Source of the DNA: Melitaea cinxia
Taxonomy: Eukaryota > Arthropoda > Insecta > Lepidoptera > Nymphalidae
Direction: 5' to 3'
NCBI RefSeq assembly: GCF_905220565.1
Contig: NC_059415.1
Span: 7,679,501-7,743,500 of the forward strand
DNA: 64,000 nucleotides
The first letter of the stretch is position 1; every line of letters starts with the position of its first letter. A program made the translations under genes and the position numbers. Below the pieces are notes generated by a model. The model had not been told where the DNA came from. It worked only from the letters and a program-made list of their open reading frames with translations, and made no database searches. Of this stretch, positions 35,458 to 46,691 are shown in pieces.

Positions 35458-35910
35458 TGTGGCAGTTGAGGATTACCCAGTATGAAGTGTGGAGGCGGCG
35501 AGACGATATTAATGAACATTAGAAAAGTAAAGGTGTTAAAAAAAGTATATAAAAGCGCGATTTGATGCTTGCATTGAGAATTGAAATTTTTAAGAATACA
35601 GATTTTATTTTGACTCTGTTTAAACATATAACTAATTTTGGGTAAAATACGAATAAATAAGTCTGCGAATGGTATAAAGTCTTCGAAGTAGTTTTTCTGT
35701 AAATTGCTGATAATACAGAAAACTTTAGTGTATATAGTGTTACAATTTTTCTCCTAAGATATTGTTATATATTATTAAGAATTTTTTTTATCCTACTTTT
35801 GTAAATAATATAAGATTAATATTTATTTATATTTAAAAGTATAAATAAACATTTGCGTTTTAATACTAAACTTTCTTTTATTATCAACTTCCAACTTAGG
35901 AACTGTTACA
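35458..35910 (+). mobile_element. Candidate solo LTR, ~450 bp
   Basis: Begins TGTGGCAGTTGAGGATTACC and ends AACTGTTACA. It has a TATATAAAAG box at 35546-35555, an initiator-like GCATTG about 25 bp on, AATAAA signals at about 35665 and 35843, and a short U5-like tail. It abruptly interrupts family D. Composition and layout resemble a gypsy-type LTR. No matching target duplication or internal region is visible, so this is inference. Confidence 0.4.
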
Positions 35911-36203
35911 GGCGTTTACAATACAATACAATACAAATACTCTTTATTGTACACTATCAGAGAAAAAAAAATTTACACCGAAAAAGAAAATATAGACATG
36001 TACAAAAGGCGGTCTTATCGCTAAAAGAGCGATCTCTTCCAGACAACCTCTACCATGAAAAGGACATGACAAAAGAATTAGACGGCATGGAGGTATACAT
36101 ACATAATATATACATATAATACGTAAATATACATACATATACACATTACACACTCATACACACACACACACATATATATATTTATAGGCGTCATAGGCGT
36201 TTA
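35910..36203 (-). repeat. LINE 3' end with 9-bp target duplication
   Basis: AGGCGTTTA at 35910-35918 recurs at 36195-36203. Between them, in reverse, is a LINE 3' end: tail complement CAATACAATACAATACAAAT, then ACTCTTTATTGTACAC, AAAAGGCGGTCTTATCGCTA, CTCTTCCAGACAACCTC and an ATAC/CA-rich stretch. It is a 5'-truncated insertion; overlapping frames are not genes. Confidence 0.8.
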
Positions 36204-36364
36204 TAAAAGTAAAATAGATTATTATTCGAATTTATAATTATAAAGCATGAAGAAATAAAATCACGGGACGACCTCAGTGGATTTTCTAGAAAAATATTCA
36301 AAAACTTTTTAAGAAATTTGCATTATGCTAACTTTATTAAAAAGAAACCGATTTTGAAACATTC

Positions 36365-36540
36365 TTCATTAGCGCTCCGCTCTTATTGATGTTAGCGTGA
36401 TGATATATAGCTTATAGCCTTCCGCGACAAATGAGATATCTAACGCTGAAAAAAATTTTCAAATCGGGCCAGTAGTTCCTGACATTAGCGCGTTCAAACA
36501 AACAAACTCTTCGGATTTATAATATCACTTTAGATAAAAT
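36365..36540 (-). mobile_element. Helitron-like non-autonomous element end
   Basis: GTGATGATATATAGCTTATA, ATCGGGCCAGTAGTTCCTGA, CATTAGCGCGTTCAAACAAA and TTATAATATCACTTTAGAT match a repeat very common in Lepidoptera genomes, usually assigned to Helitrons. The exact ends are not clear. Confidence 0.5.
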
Positions 36541-37449
36541 TTTCAATTCGGATGACAAGATTAGATCTGCACGAGATGTAACTAACAAAGGTTATTGTAG
36601 AAATCACATAAATATTTCGATTAATAAGGCAAATAGGTATATGAAATAGAATAAATTATTAAGAATTGCTTTTTTGTAAACAAATTTTCAAACATGATTT
36701 TCATGATTTTTTTAACTTTCATGATCAATGAAAGTATTTTTCAAAATCAAAAATTACTTCATTCAAGTATATACAAGAATATAGTATTTAAAAAGCACTT
36801 TACAAATTAAAATTATATTTATTTTTAATCAATGAATTATAGTTAATGTGAAGTAAACTGAATATATTTAAAAAAAAAATTGAAATTTCAGCACTATTGC
36901 ATGCAGTCACTGGCACACTCACAATATCTTATTTGCAATATATCGTAAAATGTATTATTTCCATTAATAGTTCATATCTTCTGATTTCTCAATCAGAAAA
37001 AAACAATTTTTTTTATATATAAAATAAAATAAAAACAAACAAGAAATTTATACTTTGATCATTATAAATTTAAATTTACATTTCTGCTTATTAGACTTCT
37101 CTTCCAAAGAACGCCCTAATTACAACAGTTAGAATCCTACTTGTGAGGTCATCTGTGCGATGTCGTGCTCAAAGCTGCTAACCCCTCGAGGCATGGGAGC
37201 TTAATTTCACAGTTAGCTGAGTAAGGGGGAAGTTGCGACAGACAGCATATCTGTTATCGATCATATTAGTTCTATTTACTCCTACTCTTTATTTTTGGTT
37301 CCGTTTACAAACTGTCTTAACCTTTTAACAAAATATTTCGCTCAAAATTTAATACAGCCTTGTCATCATTAAGATGTATGTATAGTTAATATTATTTCTA
37401 AATATTTCTTTGTTTTGAACTATCACGAAATTTTAAAATAGTAAATATC
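36541..37449. other. AT-rich non-coding DNA
   Basis: No gene recognised; 37100-37250 is more GC-rich and complex, of unknown origin. Confidence 0.45.
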
Positions 37450-38033
37450 TTTTGTGGGTCGATATAAAAGTAGAAGGAATAATGCTGTACTTTAGCTATT
37501 AAGGTGTGCTTGACACGGAACAAACGACGAACGTAAAAGACATTTGTTAAATTCTTGTTCATAATATCGACGCGAGAAAGCAAACAAGTAGTAACCAACA
37601 CACATCGAAATATTTTTTTATTGCGTCATTAGAATAAGAAAAAAATTACGCGTCGAATGGAATATAGGATTTTCAAAATTGCCATATTTTTTTCATTTTT
37701 GCACCAATAAAACGATGTAAATAACAAAAAAACAGGTATTATTTTTTACTCTGTTTCTTACGACAATTTGTTTTCTACAAAAAAAACTAATCTAAAAGTT
37801 ACAACATCAATAATTCCATATCTAATGCGGGTTACTACAGTTTTGCTGCTCGTAAAGTTATGGTCACTTGCGTTTAATACCTTTTAGTAGGTGATATTTT
37901 TTTATATTGTGATGCTTATAACGCTTTACACGGTTAATTTTAGTTATTTTTTTTCTCTTTATTTACACCATTTACAAGGATCTAATGAAACAAGTAACTT
38001 TGTTTCACAACATTACTAACGATTTTAGGTTCA

Positions 38034-38545
38034 ACACAACGCATATATCCTGAATAAGCTTGAGCGACTCCAGAATCTTTGTATAAGGTTCGTATTTGGG
38101 ATTCGCAAATACGACCACGTCTCCGATTTCCGCAAGAAACTCAAGTGGCTCCCGATTCGTTTTCCCCTCAATATCTTAAAGAACGGTTCACGTATCTTTG
38201 CAATTCCCATGAACGTTCCCTTAGATCTGATTCCAATTTACTTCTAAAAGTTCCTTCCCATAAATCCTCCCTCTATTGTAATTCCTTCACTGCTAAAGCT
38301 GTCCGCCTTTGGAATTCTCTTCCGCTTTCAATAAGACGTGCTTCTACTCCAGCCTGTTTTAAGCAACGTCTAAAGAAGTACTATATATGTCCCTTAATAT
38401 ATAATAACATTCAGAATTTTAACATGCATATTTTATATTTTTATTCATCCTTAAGAATATTGTACACTTCCTATCCGTCACTACTATATCATGTCCTGTG
38501 CCCAAAGGTTATCTGGAAGAAATCGCTCTTCAGCGATAAGATCGC
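38034..38545 (+). pseudogene. LINE reverse transcriptase C-terminus plus 3' end, frameshifted
   Basis: One frame (about 38047-38170) reads KLERLQNLCIRFVFGIRKYD and then KKLKWLPIRF. After a frame change near 38165, the other reads YLKERFTYLCNSHERSLRSD, NSFTAKAVRLWNSLPLSIRR and CFKQRLKKYY. This order (RLQN.CIRF...DH...L.WLPI...AVRLWNSLP..I) is the C-terminal tail of Jockey-like LINE polymerases. The LINE 3' module GGTTATCTGGAAGAAATCGC follows at 38507. At least one frameshift, 5'-truncated, inactive. Confidence 0.85.
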
Positions 38546-38588
38546 CTTTGTATATTGTGAACGTTCTGAATGGAGAAGACTTTTCAGG

Positions 38589-38941
38589 ATTTGAAGATAT
38601 TGTGGAACACACATTCAAAAAAAAACCAGAACATACAAATCTCTAAAATATCAATTGTTACATTCCGGAAGAAACACCCCGAAAAAATGTTCGTGAAAAC
38701 CTCCATGATGCCAGATGCAGACACCAATGAAGTTAAACTCAGTGCGTTGAGCAATGCGACCCCAAAACAGAAGTTGTACTCTTCAAAGTTGCCAATTTGT
38801 CAAAAGAAATATGTAGATTTAAAAAAAATAGTAGAAAAACTGGTAATTCCGAAAAGATTCACTAAAGAATATTTAGATTTTAAGACCAGCGCAAAAGTCA
38901 AAGATTGTTTACCTGACACCGATGCTGAAGACGATTGTTAA
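38589..38941 (+). CDS. Orphan 3'-terminal exon of an uncharacterised protein
   Basis: An open frame runs from 38570 to a TAA at 38939-38941. A good acceptor (GAAGACTTTTCAG, ending 38588) suggests the coding exon begins at 38589, giving about 117 residues. It is Lys-rich with ILWNTHSK, IVTFRKKHPEKMFVKTS, KLPICQKKYVDLKK and IPKRFTKEYLDF, ending in acidic TDAEDD. I recall similar Trp...PISxAKKxDL...IPxEY tails in repeated uncharacterised insect proteins, but cannot name a family. It lies inside an inverted-repeat unit, so it may end a transposon-encoded protein. Codons are not degraded over 117 residues. An ATG at 38570 is less likely, since it precedes the acceptor. Confidence 0.45.
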
Positions 38942-39246
38942 AGTAATTATTTTTAGTTTATAGAAGCTAAAGAAAATACTGATTATTTTTAAAGGTTTGT
39001 AGGGTTTATTATAACAAAAATTATTTTTTATTTATTTTTATATATTATGACAGAAACTGTTGATTGTTAATGTTTTATGGATAAATACGTAATAATGATT
39101 GTTTTAATTTAGATTAATGCAAGAAGGTACATCATGTTTTGTTTAGGTCTAATTGCATTTTTTTTTGCAAATATTAAATTAAACTGATTTGTATTCTTAA
39201 ATTCAATTGGTCAAATAATGGTTTAAAAAACGAAACAACATGTTAA

Positions 39247-39857
39247 TAATTGTGTTTGCTCGCAAACGAAAAAAACCGACTTTCAATTACATCGACAAGT
39301 AATACAACGTAGATCGACGAAAAAATAGTCAAGCAACTACGCGTTATCAAAGATTACTCAAAAAGTAGTTATCAGATCTCGATAAAATTTATATGTGACT
39401 ACATGATAAACATTAGCTTTCGATTAAATTAAAAATTATCAAAATCGGTACACCCAGTAAAAAGTTATTGCGGATTTTCGAGAGTTTCCCTTGATTTATC
39501 TAGGATCCCATCATCAGATCCTAGTTTCCTTATTATGGTACCAAACTAGGGATATCCCCTTTCCAACAAAAAAAGAATTATCAAAATCGGTACATCCAGT
39601 AGAAAGTTATGCGGTATAATACAACGTAGGTCGACGAAAAAAGCGTCAAGTAAAAACGCATTATTAGATATAACTCGAAAAGTAGTTGTTAGATCTCAAA
39701 TAAATTTAAATGGGACCAATTGGCACACACCACCTTTCGATTAAAACAAAATTTGTCGAAATCGCTCTACCCGGTCAAAAATTCTGATGTAACATACATT
39801 TAAAAAAAATACAGTCGAATTGAGAACCTCCTCCTTTTTTGGAAGTCGGTTAAAAAA
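39247..39857 (-). repeat. Family D element, full length (~611 bp)
   Basis: Runs from AATAATTGTGTTTGCTCGCA through CCGACTTTCAATTACATCGA, the GGATCCCATCATCAGATCCT block and CAACGTAGGTCGACGAAAAA to TTTTTTGGAAGTCGGTTAA. It is colinear over its whole length with the opposite-strand copy at 45371-45988. The element is non-coding and shows the family's two ends clearly. Confidence 0.92.
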
Positions 39858-40635
39858 TACTTTTTGATTTTTTTAAATAAACATATCAAAAATACATTTA
39901 TTTCTAGTATATACGTTTTATTTCTTTGACTCTTACTGTAGGCTGTTTAGCAACCTCAGTTCAATTGATTTACCTTTACTACAATTAGATTTTTCGGATT
40001 ATGCAAAACAATGCTAGTTACTACATACTGATTACAAAATATCAAACATTGTTCATTATTATGAGGTTTTTATATGTGATGTTACCTAAAGTAATGATGG
40101 TTACCAACTTTTTGCTTTCCAAAAAAAAGTGCGATTTTCGTCGTTCCATACGTTTACTTACTTCAGTTACTACGTTTTAATGGATTGTAAAATATATTGT
40201 CAAATGTCGTAACCCACAAAATATTATTTTAAATAAACTTTAGATTAAATCCATTTAAGATAAGCTATTTAGCAAAAAATCATAAATATAGTGTCAAAAA
40301 ATGGCAACTCTAGGTCCATAAATACGCAAGTTATGATTAAAATTAAAAAAAAATAAAAAGTTTTTCGGCTCTGGTGAACAATTGTACTTTTGTGGGTTAC
40401 TACCTGTTCGCTTTCTAGCGTCGATATGAATATGGTATTTAATTACTATAAAATAATAAATGTCTAATGTGGTGATTGCTATTTGAGTAATAAGTTAACA
40501 ATAAGTTAGTCCATCAAATTTTGAAAGAAATTTAAATATTAATGTACAAATGACGCAAACTATAATAATAACCAAGTCTATTCAGCATTTTCTTCTCTTT
40601 ATAATACCAAAAAACGAACTTGTGAACCACTTGAT

Positions 40636-41699
40636 AACAAATTATCACATGCACCTACAATCCATATAATAAGACTAATTAAAACGTATAGTCTAAGATA
40701 CGAATATAAATAAAGACAAAAAAGATCTGCTTCTGCTCATCTGCTTAATGGGTAAAAATTATCTTCTTTAGTATGTAAGAGATAATTCGCGAAAAATTTG
40801 GCTGGAAAATTCCTGGCCAGGATATATTATATTCGGCAAATGACATTCAAACCAGACTTAGCAACCTATGTCATTGTATATTGATGTAAGATTAATTTTT
40901 TAAACATGTGAGTAAAAATAACTAGTATCAATATATATTAATATATTTGTTTATTCCTGCCAACCTAATAGCTATGCTAGAAAAATAATGCGTAACAGTA
41001 GTCCGTAGGTATTATTAATTTATTTATACGTGCATTTTTAAATAAAAATAAAATTTTCAATTTTGCATTAAGTATAGCCTATAATTTTTCAATTTCCCGC
41101 CAGGAATTTTTCATCCACCACTTACACAGTTTTTTATTCTAATATACTAAAATAAATATAAAATAATTTTCATCCATTAAACAGATGGGTGAAGTTCGTT
41201 AGTTCGGATCTCCTAATAGTATTAAAATGCAACTTTTATTAATAAATAAAAAAGTAATAATTATATATTATCATTCTCAATCTTAAATCAGTCGCAAAGA
41301 GAACAAAGAACGCCACCTGAAATATTAATGTCCTGAGATTCTTTTATCCGCGGACGAGACCGGTTTGCAAGTAATGCGTTACTTAAATCCGCGTTAGTCT
41401 CTGTACATTTCTATATACTGTAAATCTGCTTAACCACTGAAATACAGCGATTCAAAGCTATATTTGAAATTATATAATTCACCAATATCATAATTTTTTA
41501 TTTCTCTAATGCTTTGTTCAATATTCTTACGAAATTAAAAATCAAGAAAATTGTGCCTGCCATTTATTTATTTTTTTATTCCATTTCTGGTGATTAGGAA
41601 ATTTCAAGAAACGTACCGATTATTTTAACTTTACACATTTGACAGTTAGGAAAATAGGAAGCCTATCGAGGCTAGTTTTGAATATATATTGCTAACTTT
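40636..41699. other. AT-rich non-coding DNA
   Basis: No gene recognised. Confidence 0.5.
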
Positions 41700-42046
41700 T
41701 TTATGAATATCATTACAGCCTATACAGTCCACTGCTGGACATAGGCCTCCACAAGTTTACGCCAAAAATAACGTGAACTCATGTATGCTACCCATAGTCA
41801 CCACGCTGGGCAGGCGGTTTGGTGACCGCAGTACTGGCTTTGTCGCACCGAAGACGCTGCTGCCCGTCTTCGGCCTGTGTATTTCAAAGCCAGCAGTTGA
41901 ATGGTTATCCCGGCACCGGTCGGCTTTTTAAGTTCCAAGGTCGTAGTGGAACAGAGTTATCCCTTAGTTGCCTCTTACGACACCCACGGGAAGAGAGGGG
42001 GTGGCTATATTCTTTAGTACCGTAGCCACACAGTACTTTATGAATA
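41700..42046 (-). repeat. Family A retroposon, full length, 10-bp target duplication
   Basis: TTTATGAATA at 41700-41709 and 42037-42046 flanks the copy, which reads CATTACAGCC and CCACTGCTGGACATAGGCCT at the left and CCGTAGCCACACAGTAC at the right. A further TTTATGAATAAGCAA occurs at 42068, a local duplication outside the element. The 68-codon plus frame is a shadow. Confidence 0.9.
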
Positions 42047-42109
42047 AGCAACCCCTTTATTATTATTTTTATGAATAAGCAAACCCTTTTTACTTGTTTT
42101 TAACTACGG

Positions 42110-42345
42110 AGTTTCTTGCCAATTCTTTTCTTCAGAATATAAATTCCGATTTGGTGGTAGTTTTACTTTTAACAATAGTTAATTAATTAAAATAAATATT
42201 TAAATTATTAGAATGACGGTTTGAAATTGCTGTTGAAGCCTACTTAAATGTATTAATTTTTCATTTGGATTTTAAGTGACATGTATCTTTTATAATACTG
42301 TACGGCTTATGTCTAAAAGTTTGTTAAATAAATAAAAAAATTAAA
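42110..42345 (+). repeat. LINE 3' end, second type
   Basis: GAGTTTCTTGCCAATTCTTT, ATTCCGATTTGGTGGTAGTT, GAAGCCTACTTAAATG and AATAAATAAAAAA at the end; complementary to the module at 31.85-32.06 kb. Confidence 0.7.
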
Positions 42346-42777
42346 AGTAAGCTATATCAAGCTTTACTCAATGGATAATTAGCTTTACCAATCTTAGCAA
42401 AGCTACCGGGAAATTTATGTGAGGTCGCTTCGAAGTGTCTTCGCCTTAATATCCCGTTTTGTTTGCCTTTGAAATATTTGAGAAAAAAATCTCGATTAAG
42501 TTCTACCGCTATAAGAATGAGTGAAAAATTAAAAGGATTTTTAACGCTTTGTGTACTGTTATTAATTAGGTCACAGCTTATCTTTACCTGTTTACTTTGG
42601 ACCTTTTTTCGTTTTTGTTTAAAGTTAGAAAAATACACTGCTATATTAATAAAAGACAATAAAGTTTTATTATTTTATTTAAACGCGCTAACCTCGTAAC
42701 TTGCACGAAAATAGTTTTGCTGGTAACAGAGATTTTAGGCTATAAAATATCATGGGAATTATGAAATATAAAGCAGT
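42346..42777. other. AT-rich non-coding DNA
   Basis: Short frames on both strands (42357-42659 minus; 42463-42699 plus) have no recognisable motif. CTACCGGGAAATTTATGTGA near 42402 is unexplained. Confidence 0.4.
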
Positions 42778-43110
42778 TTTAACCTACTTCAAAAAAGAAG
42801 GACGAAAACAGAATTACTTGTGAGCCTATATTTTTATTACCTGACAGCGATAGATTTTTCACGTACGAATAAATTTTCTTTGAACACTAGTCGTTAAAAA
42901 AGTAAATTATTTTTTTTTCTTGTTTTTATGTTGTAAAGGTACGTTTCAGTCTATGTGTTGAATCAAAAACCTTGAAAACGATTCTATTGAAGTGAGGCTT
43001 CATATAGTCGACGCGTATTTTTTTTTATGTATGAGACATACAGTAAAAAGTTCATACTGTATGACCACGCATAACTTTTTACAGAGTATTGTTAATTAGA
43101 TTTGATTATT
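42778..43110 (+). repeat. Family D element, degraded
   Basis: TAACCTACTTCAAAAAAGAA, then a diverged interior, then GTCGACGCGTATTTTTTTTT and CATAACTTTTTACAGAGTAT. Order is retained but identity is low. Confidence 0.55.
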
Positions 43111-43183
43111 TCGTTAAATTTAAGCTAGTTTAGTGATCTTTGTACATTGATTGTTTGGCGCCGACTCAAAATTACTTAGCTCT

Positions 43184-43544
43184 ACTTACATGACGCCGCG
43201 TTGGCGCAACGGTTACAACTATGGATTGTACCTGTTGCGCTGGCGGTTGCGGGTTCGATCCCCGCACACGACAAACATTTGTATTGGCCATACGGGTGTT
43301 TGCCGTGGTCTGGGTGTTTGTGCAGTCCTTGTGGGTCTCCCCACCGTGCCTCGGAGAACACGTTAAGCCGTCGGTCCCGGTTGTTATCATGTACACCTGA
43401 TAGCGATCGTTACTCATAGTAGGGAATATATCCGCCAACCCGCATTGAAGCAGCGTGGTGGATTAAGCTCTGATCCTTCTCCTACATGGAGAAAGAGGCC
43501 TATGCCCAGTAGTTGGATATTACAGGCTGTAGCGAGACTTACAT
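43184..43544 (+). repeat. tRNA-derived SINE, full length, 8-bp target duplication
   Basis: ACTTACAT at 43184-43191 and 43537-43544 flanks a 345-bp copy. A-box-like TTGGCGCAACGG is at about 43201 and B box GGTTCGATCCC at about 43252, both promoter elements for RNA polymerase III. The body ends GGCTGTAGCGAG. It resembles SINEs described in nymphalid butterflies; I have not verified the family name. Overlapping frames on both strands are shadows. Confidence 0.93.
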
Positions 43545-43924
43545 TAGTTTAAGAACTTAGTTATTAAGGTTAATTAAAAACTCAACTATTTACAAAAATA
43601 TATACTTAGATATACTTAGTTTCATTACTTTAAGAAGTTAGTTATTAAGGTTAAATAAAAAAGGTTTATTATTTTTTGCTTTTCAGTCTTTACAGCGGTT
43701 TAATTTTTTGTTAAAAAGTACAAAAGTATAAAAGTTATATGTGTATAAAAAAAATGTTTTGACGCTTTGTTTCGGCAATACGTATATAAGTATAGCCGTA
43801 ACGTATATTACAGTACGGTAACAGGTACATGGTAACATGGTAAGCTTATACGATAGCTGTCATATGACTTAGAATTCCAACAATAACGACCAAGATGCCT
43901 TAATTTTTTTTTAGCTTAATAACT
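43545..43924. other. AT-rich non-coding DNA
   Basis: A direct repeat AGTTATTAAGGTTAAATAAA / TTAGTTATTAAGGTTAATTA occurs near 43558 and 43637; nothing else. Confidence 0.5.
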
Positions 43925-44120
43925 AAACAAATAACGTCTCACACTCAACGGTCGCTAGGATTATCTCCTGTATCGAGGGTCCAGAAACATATACAATACC
44001 CCAGTACAAAAGCCCAGACCACGGAAAACATCTGTATGGCCAATACAAATGTGTGCCGTGTACGGATATCGAACCCACAACCACCAGCGCAACAGTCACA
44101 ATCCTGCGCTGTGTCAAATT
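43925..44120 (-). repeat. tRNA-derived SINE, head half
   Basis: Reverse orientation: AGACCACGGAAAACATCTGT, ATGGCCAATACAAATGTGTG, B-box complement GGATATCGAACCC and CCACCAGCGCAACAGTCACA. The 3' half of the body is absent. Confidence 0.8.
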
Positions 44121-45370
44121 CGTTTTAGATCAATATATGTATTTGACCAGTATACTTTGGGGTAAATCTCTTAAAATAGATTTATTCCTATTGCCGGACA
44201 TTTTTTACTGGTAACAAAAATTTCAGATAATAAATTTTGTAGTATATTTTCAATAATATTAAAATAAATGTGTACAATCTGCGTATCTTAAGACTGCTAA
44301 CAAATCTGAATATTCATAATAAGATCTCATTTGCAAAATTAATCCCTAGTCCCGGAATTACTTATTGTTGAAGCAACCGATTTACTTTGATTCTCACCGA
44401 ATTTACCATTTTCAAGTTTAAGCTCGTTACAATTTACTTCATTACGAAGGTTATAAGTAAATAGAAATTTTGACTTTGATAATTTTGTATAAAGTGTAAA
44501 CGCTATATTAATATAATAATCGCTTGGAAAGTAGCAGTAGGATAAATAGGATAAGATCGATTTTAGTATAAGTTTTTAAATTTTCCCGTCTAAGCTAATG
44601 TGACTAGAACACACGTTTTCAACTTCTTGTCTTTAGTAAATTTTAAAGCCCGCACAATATCATTTTCAGTTTTGCGTAATTAAATCTATACCTAAGATTT
44701 TTGTTCTGGTTAAAATATTTTTTATCACAACAGATAATTAAAAAATAATAAAAAATCAGATCATTTACAAGTCTCGTAAGTTCATAAACTTTAATTTATA
44801 TTTTTTTTTCTGAAGCACATATTTTTAAAGGAAATATTTAAACGGGGTGCTATTCTTTCGCATCACGCTTTCGGTGGTGTAAGATGAATCTCAGGTGTAG
44901 GGATTTTGTTGAAATTCTCCAAAAAATATTTTTGAAAATTTGAATTGTTATTTAAAAAAATACATGGTATTTATTTAAATCCGAATTTAAAATGTAATCT
45001 ATGACATTACTCGTAAAAAAGTAAGTAAACAATGATTTTATTTGTAAATACTCAAGATCTAATCATAAACTTTAATTATCTGATAGCAATTCAATCTGAT
45101 ACAATGCGGGTAAAATTGAGAGGCAGCCGTAAACTACAAATGAACGAAATTAAAACAACTTGAATATGTAACTAAAAAGACATCGTAATGTATAAGTTTT
45201 TTTAGATAAATATTTGTATTATATTACCTGCTTATATACGAGGTTAGTAGTTGGTAGGTAGTTGAGGATATCAAGGTACTTATTCGTTCCTCCAACCTAA
45301 GATTCTTGGAAGACTGCTGATTTCACGATGAAACCTCATTTTTAACATAATTCTTTTTTTATTCACTTTA
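44121..45370. other. AT-rich non-coding DNA
   Basis: No gene or repeat recognised. Confidence 0.5.
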
Positions 45371-45988
45371 TTAACCGACTTCCAAAAAAAAGGGGGGGGG
45401 GGGGGTTCTCAATTCGACTGTATTTTTTTTATGTATGTTACTTCAGAACTTTTGACCGGGTGGACCGATTTCGACAAATTTTGTTTTAATCGAAAGGTGG
45501 TGTGTGTCAATTGGTCCCATTTAAATTTATTTGAGATCTAACAACTACTTTTCGAGTTATATCTAATAATGCGTTTTTACTTGACGCTTTTTTCGTCGAC
45601 CTACGTTGTATTATACCGCATAACTTTCTACTAGATGTACCAATTTTGATAATTCTTTTTTTATTGGAAAGAAGATATTCCTAGTTTAGTACCATGATAA
45701 GGAAACCAGGATCTGATGATGAAATCTTAGAGAAATCGAGGGAAACTCTCGAAAATCCGCAATAACTTTTTTATGGGTATATCGATTTTGATAATTTTTA
45801 ATTTAATCGAAAGCTGATGTTTATCATGTGGTCAAATATAAATTTTATCGAGATCTGATAACTACTTTTTGAGTAATCTTTGATAACGCGTAGTTACTTG
45901 ACTATTTTTTCGTCAATCTACGTTGTATTACTCGTCGATGTAATTGAAGTCGGTTTTTTTTTCGTTTGCGAGCAAACACAATTATTAT
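45371..45988 (+). repeat. Family D element, full length (~618 bp)
   Basis: Begins TTAACCGACTTCC, includes a 14-base G run at 45392-45405, GGACCGATTTCGACAAATTT, GCGTTTTTACTTGACGCTTT, ACCAGGATCTGATGATG and TGTTTATCATGTGGTC, and ends GAAGTCGGTTTTTTTTTCG then GCAAACACAATTATT. Colinear with the 39.2-kb copy in the opposite orientation. Non-coding. Confidence 0.93.
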
Positions 45989-46690
45989 ATCTGTATTTAA
46001 AATTCTGTTAATAATAAAGAAGTTATAAACTATTAATAAATAAGAAACCAAATCTAGTTCAATGTGTCACCATTACCATCAGCAACTACTTCGTATTTCA
46101 AACTATAAATGATAATATACAAAAGACATAACTTTAAATTTAAAAAAAGGAAAGGAATGTAGTCCGTATTGAAAATGTTGCAAGTTTTCGGGAACACGAG
46201 TAATTGTCGGTATTAAGTGCAGTCGCATTTACACGACGCTTTTGTCTAATTACGCGCTGTTACTGCGGAGACGTGCAGTGAGGATAGGCCGAGAGCTGAT
46301 GACAAATTTTCACGAATTTATATATTATTAAAAAAAGAACTTGTTTGCAATCCTCGTAATGTAGAAAGGACATTAACTTTTGCGTCAAATTCGTGCTATT
46401 TAGAGCTCCATCTTTACTAGTACACAGTATCGTTTATATATATACTTATTTTTTAATAGTGGTTAAATGAGAATGCGTCGCGATAAAGTTTTACATTGCT
46501 ATGGTTGTAAAACGTATTGTTGATCTTTTTAAATTTCTGTGCGTCGCGTCGGCCTGATTTGATGATTTGTATGTAAAACGAGATTTTGTAGAACAAATGA
46601 TCGACAAAAAGCTACTTTATATTTAACTACTAACTTAACTTTTACTTTATATTTAACTACTTACTTTATATTTAACGTAAGTTATAAATT
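45989..46690. other. Non-coding DNA with one complex patch and a short tandem repeat
   Basis: 46185-46300 is unusually complex and GC-balanced (ATTTACACGACGCTTTTGTC, TAATTACGCGCTGTTACTGC). TACTTTATATTTAAC-like units repeat three times at about 46613-46672. No gene. Confidence 0.45.
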
Positions 46691-46691
46691 A

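Larger units (their letters stand above)
37450..40635 (+). mobile_element. Putative DNA transposon bounded by inverted repeats
   Basis: Positions 37566-37596 and 40395-40425 are inverted copies that agree at 28 of 31 bases (ATCGACGC.AGAAAGC on the left). Patchy inverted similarity continues outward to about 37450 and 40635 (AGACATTT near 37540 and 40456; CAGCATT-like near 37482 and 40593). A GTAGTAACCCAC-like motif repeats near both ends. Inside are an orphan 3' exon, a LINE fragment and a family D copy. No target duplication is identified, so superfamily and ends are uncertain. Confidence 0.45.

Noticed and set aside
43192..43270. Functional tRNA gene
   Set aside because: A- and B-box-like motifs are present but no cloverleaf with a proper anticodon arm and acceptor stem, and it continues into a SINE body.
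43151..43438. Overlapping frames on both strands around 43.2 kb and 62.2 kb
   Set aside because: Translations of a tRNA-derived SINE, which is non-coding.
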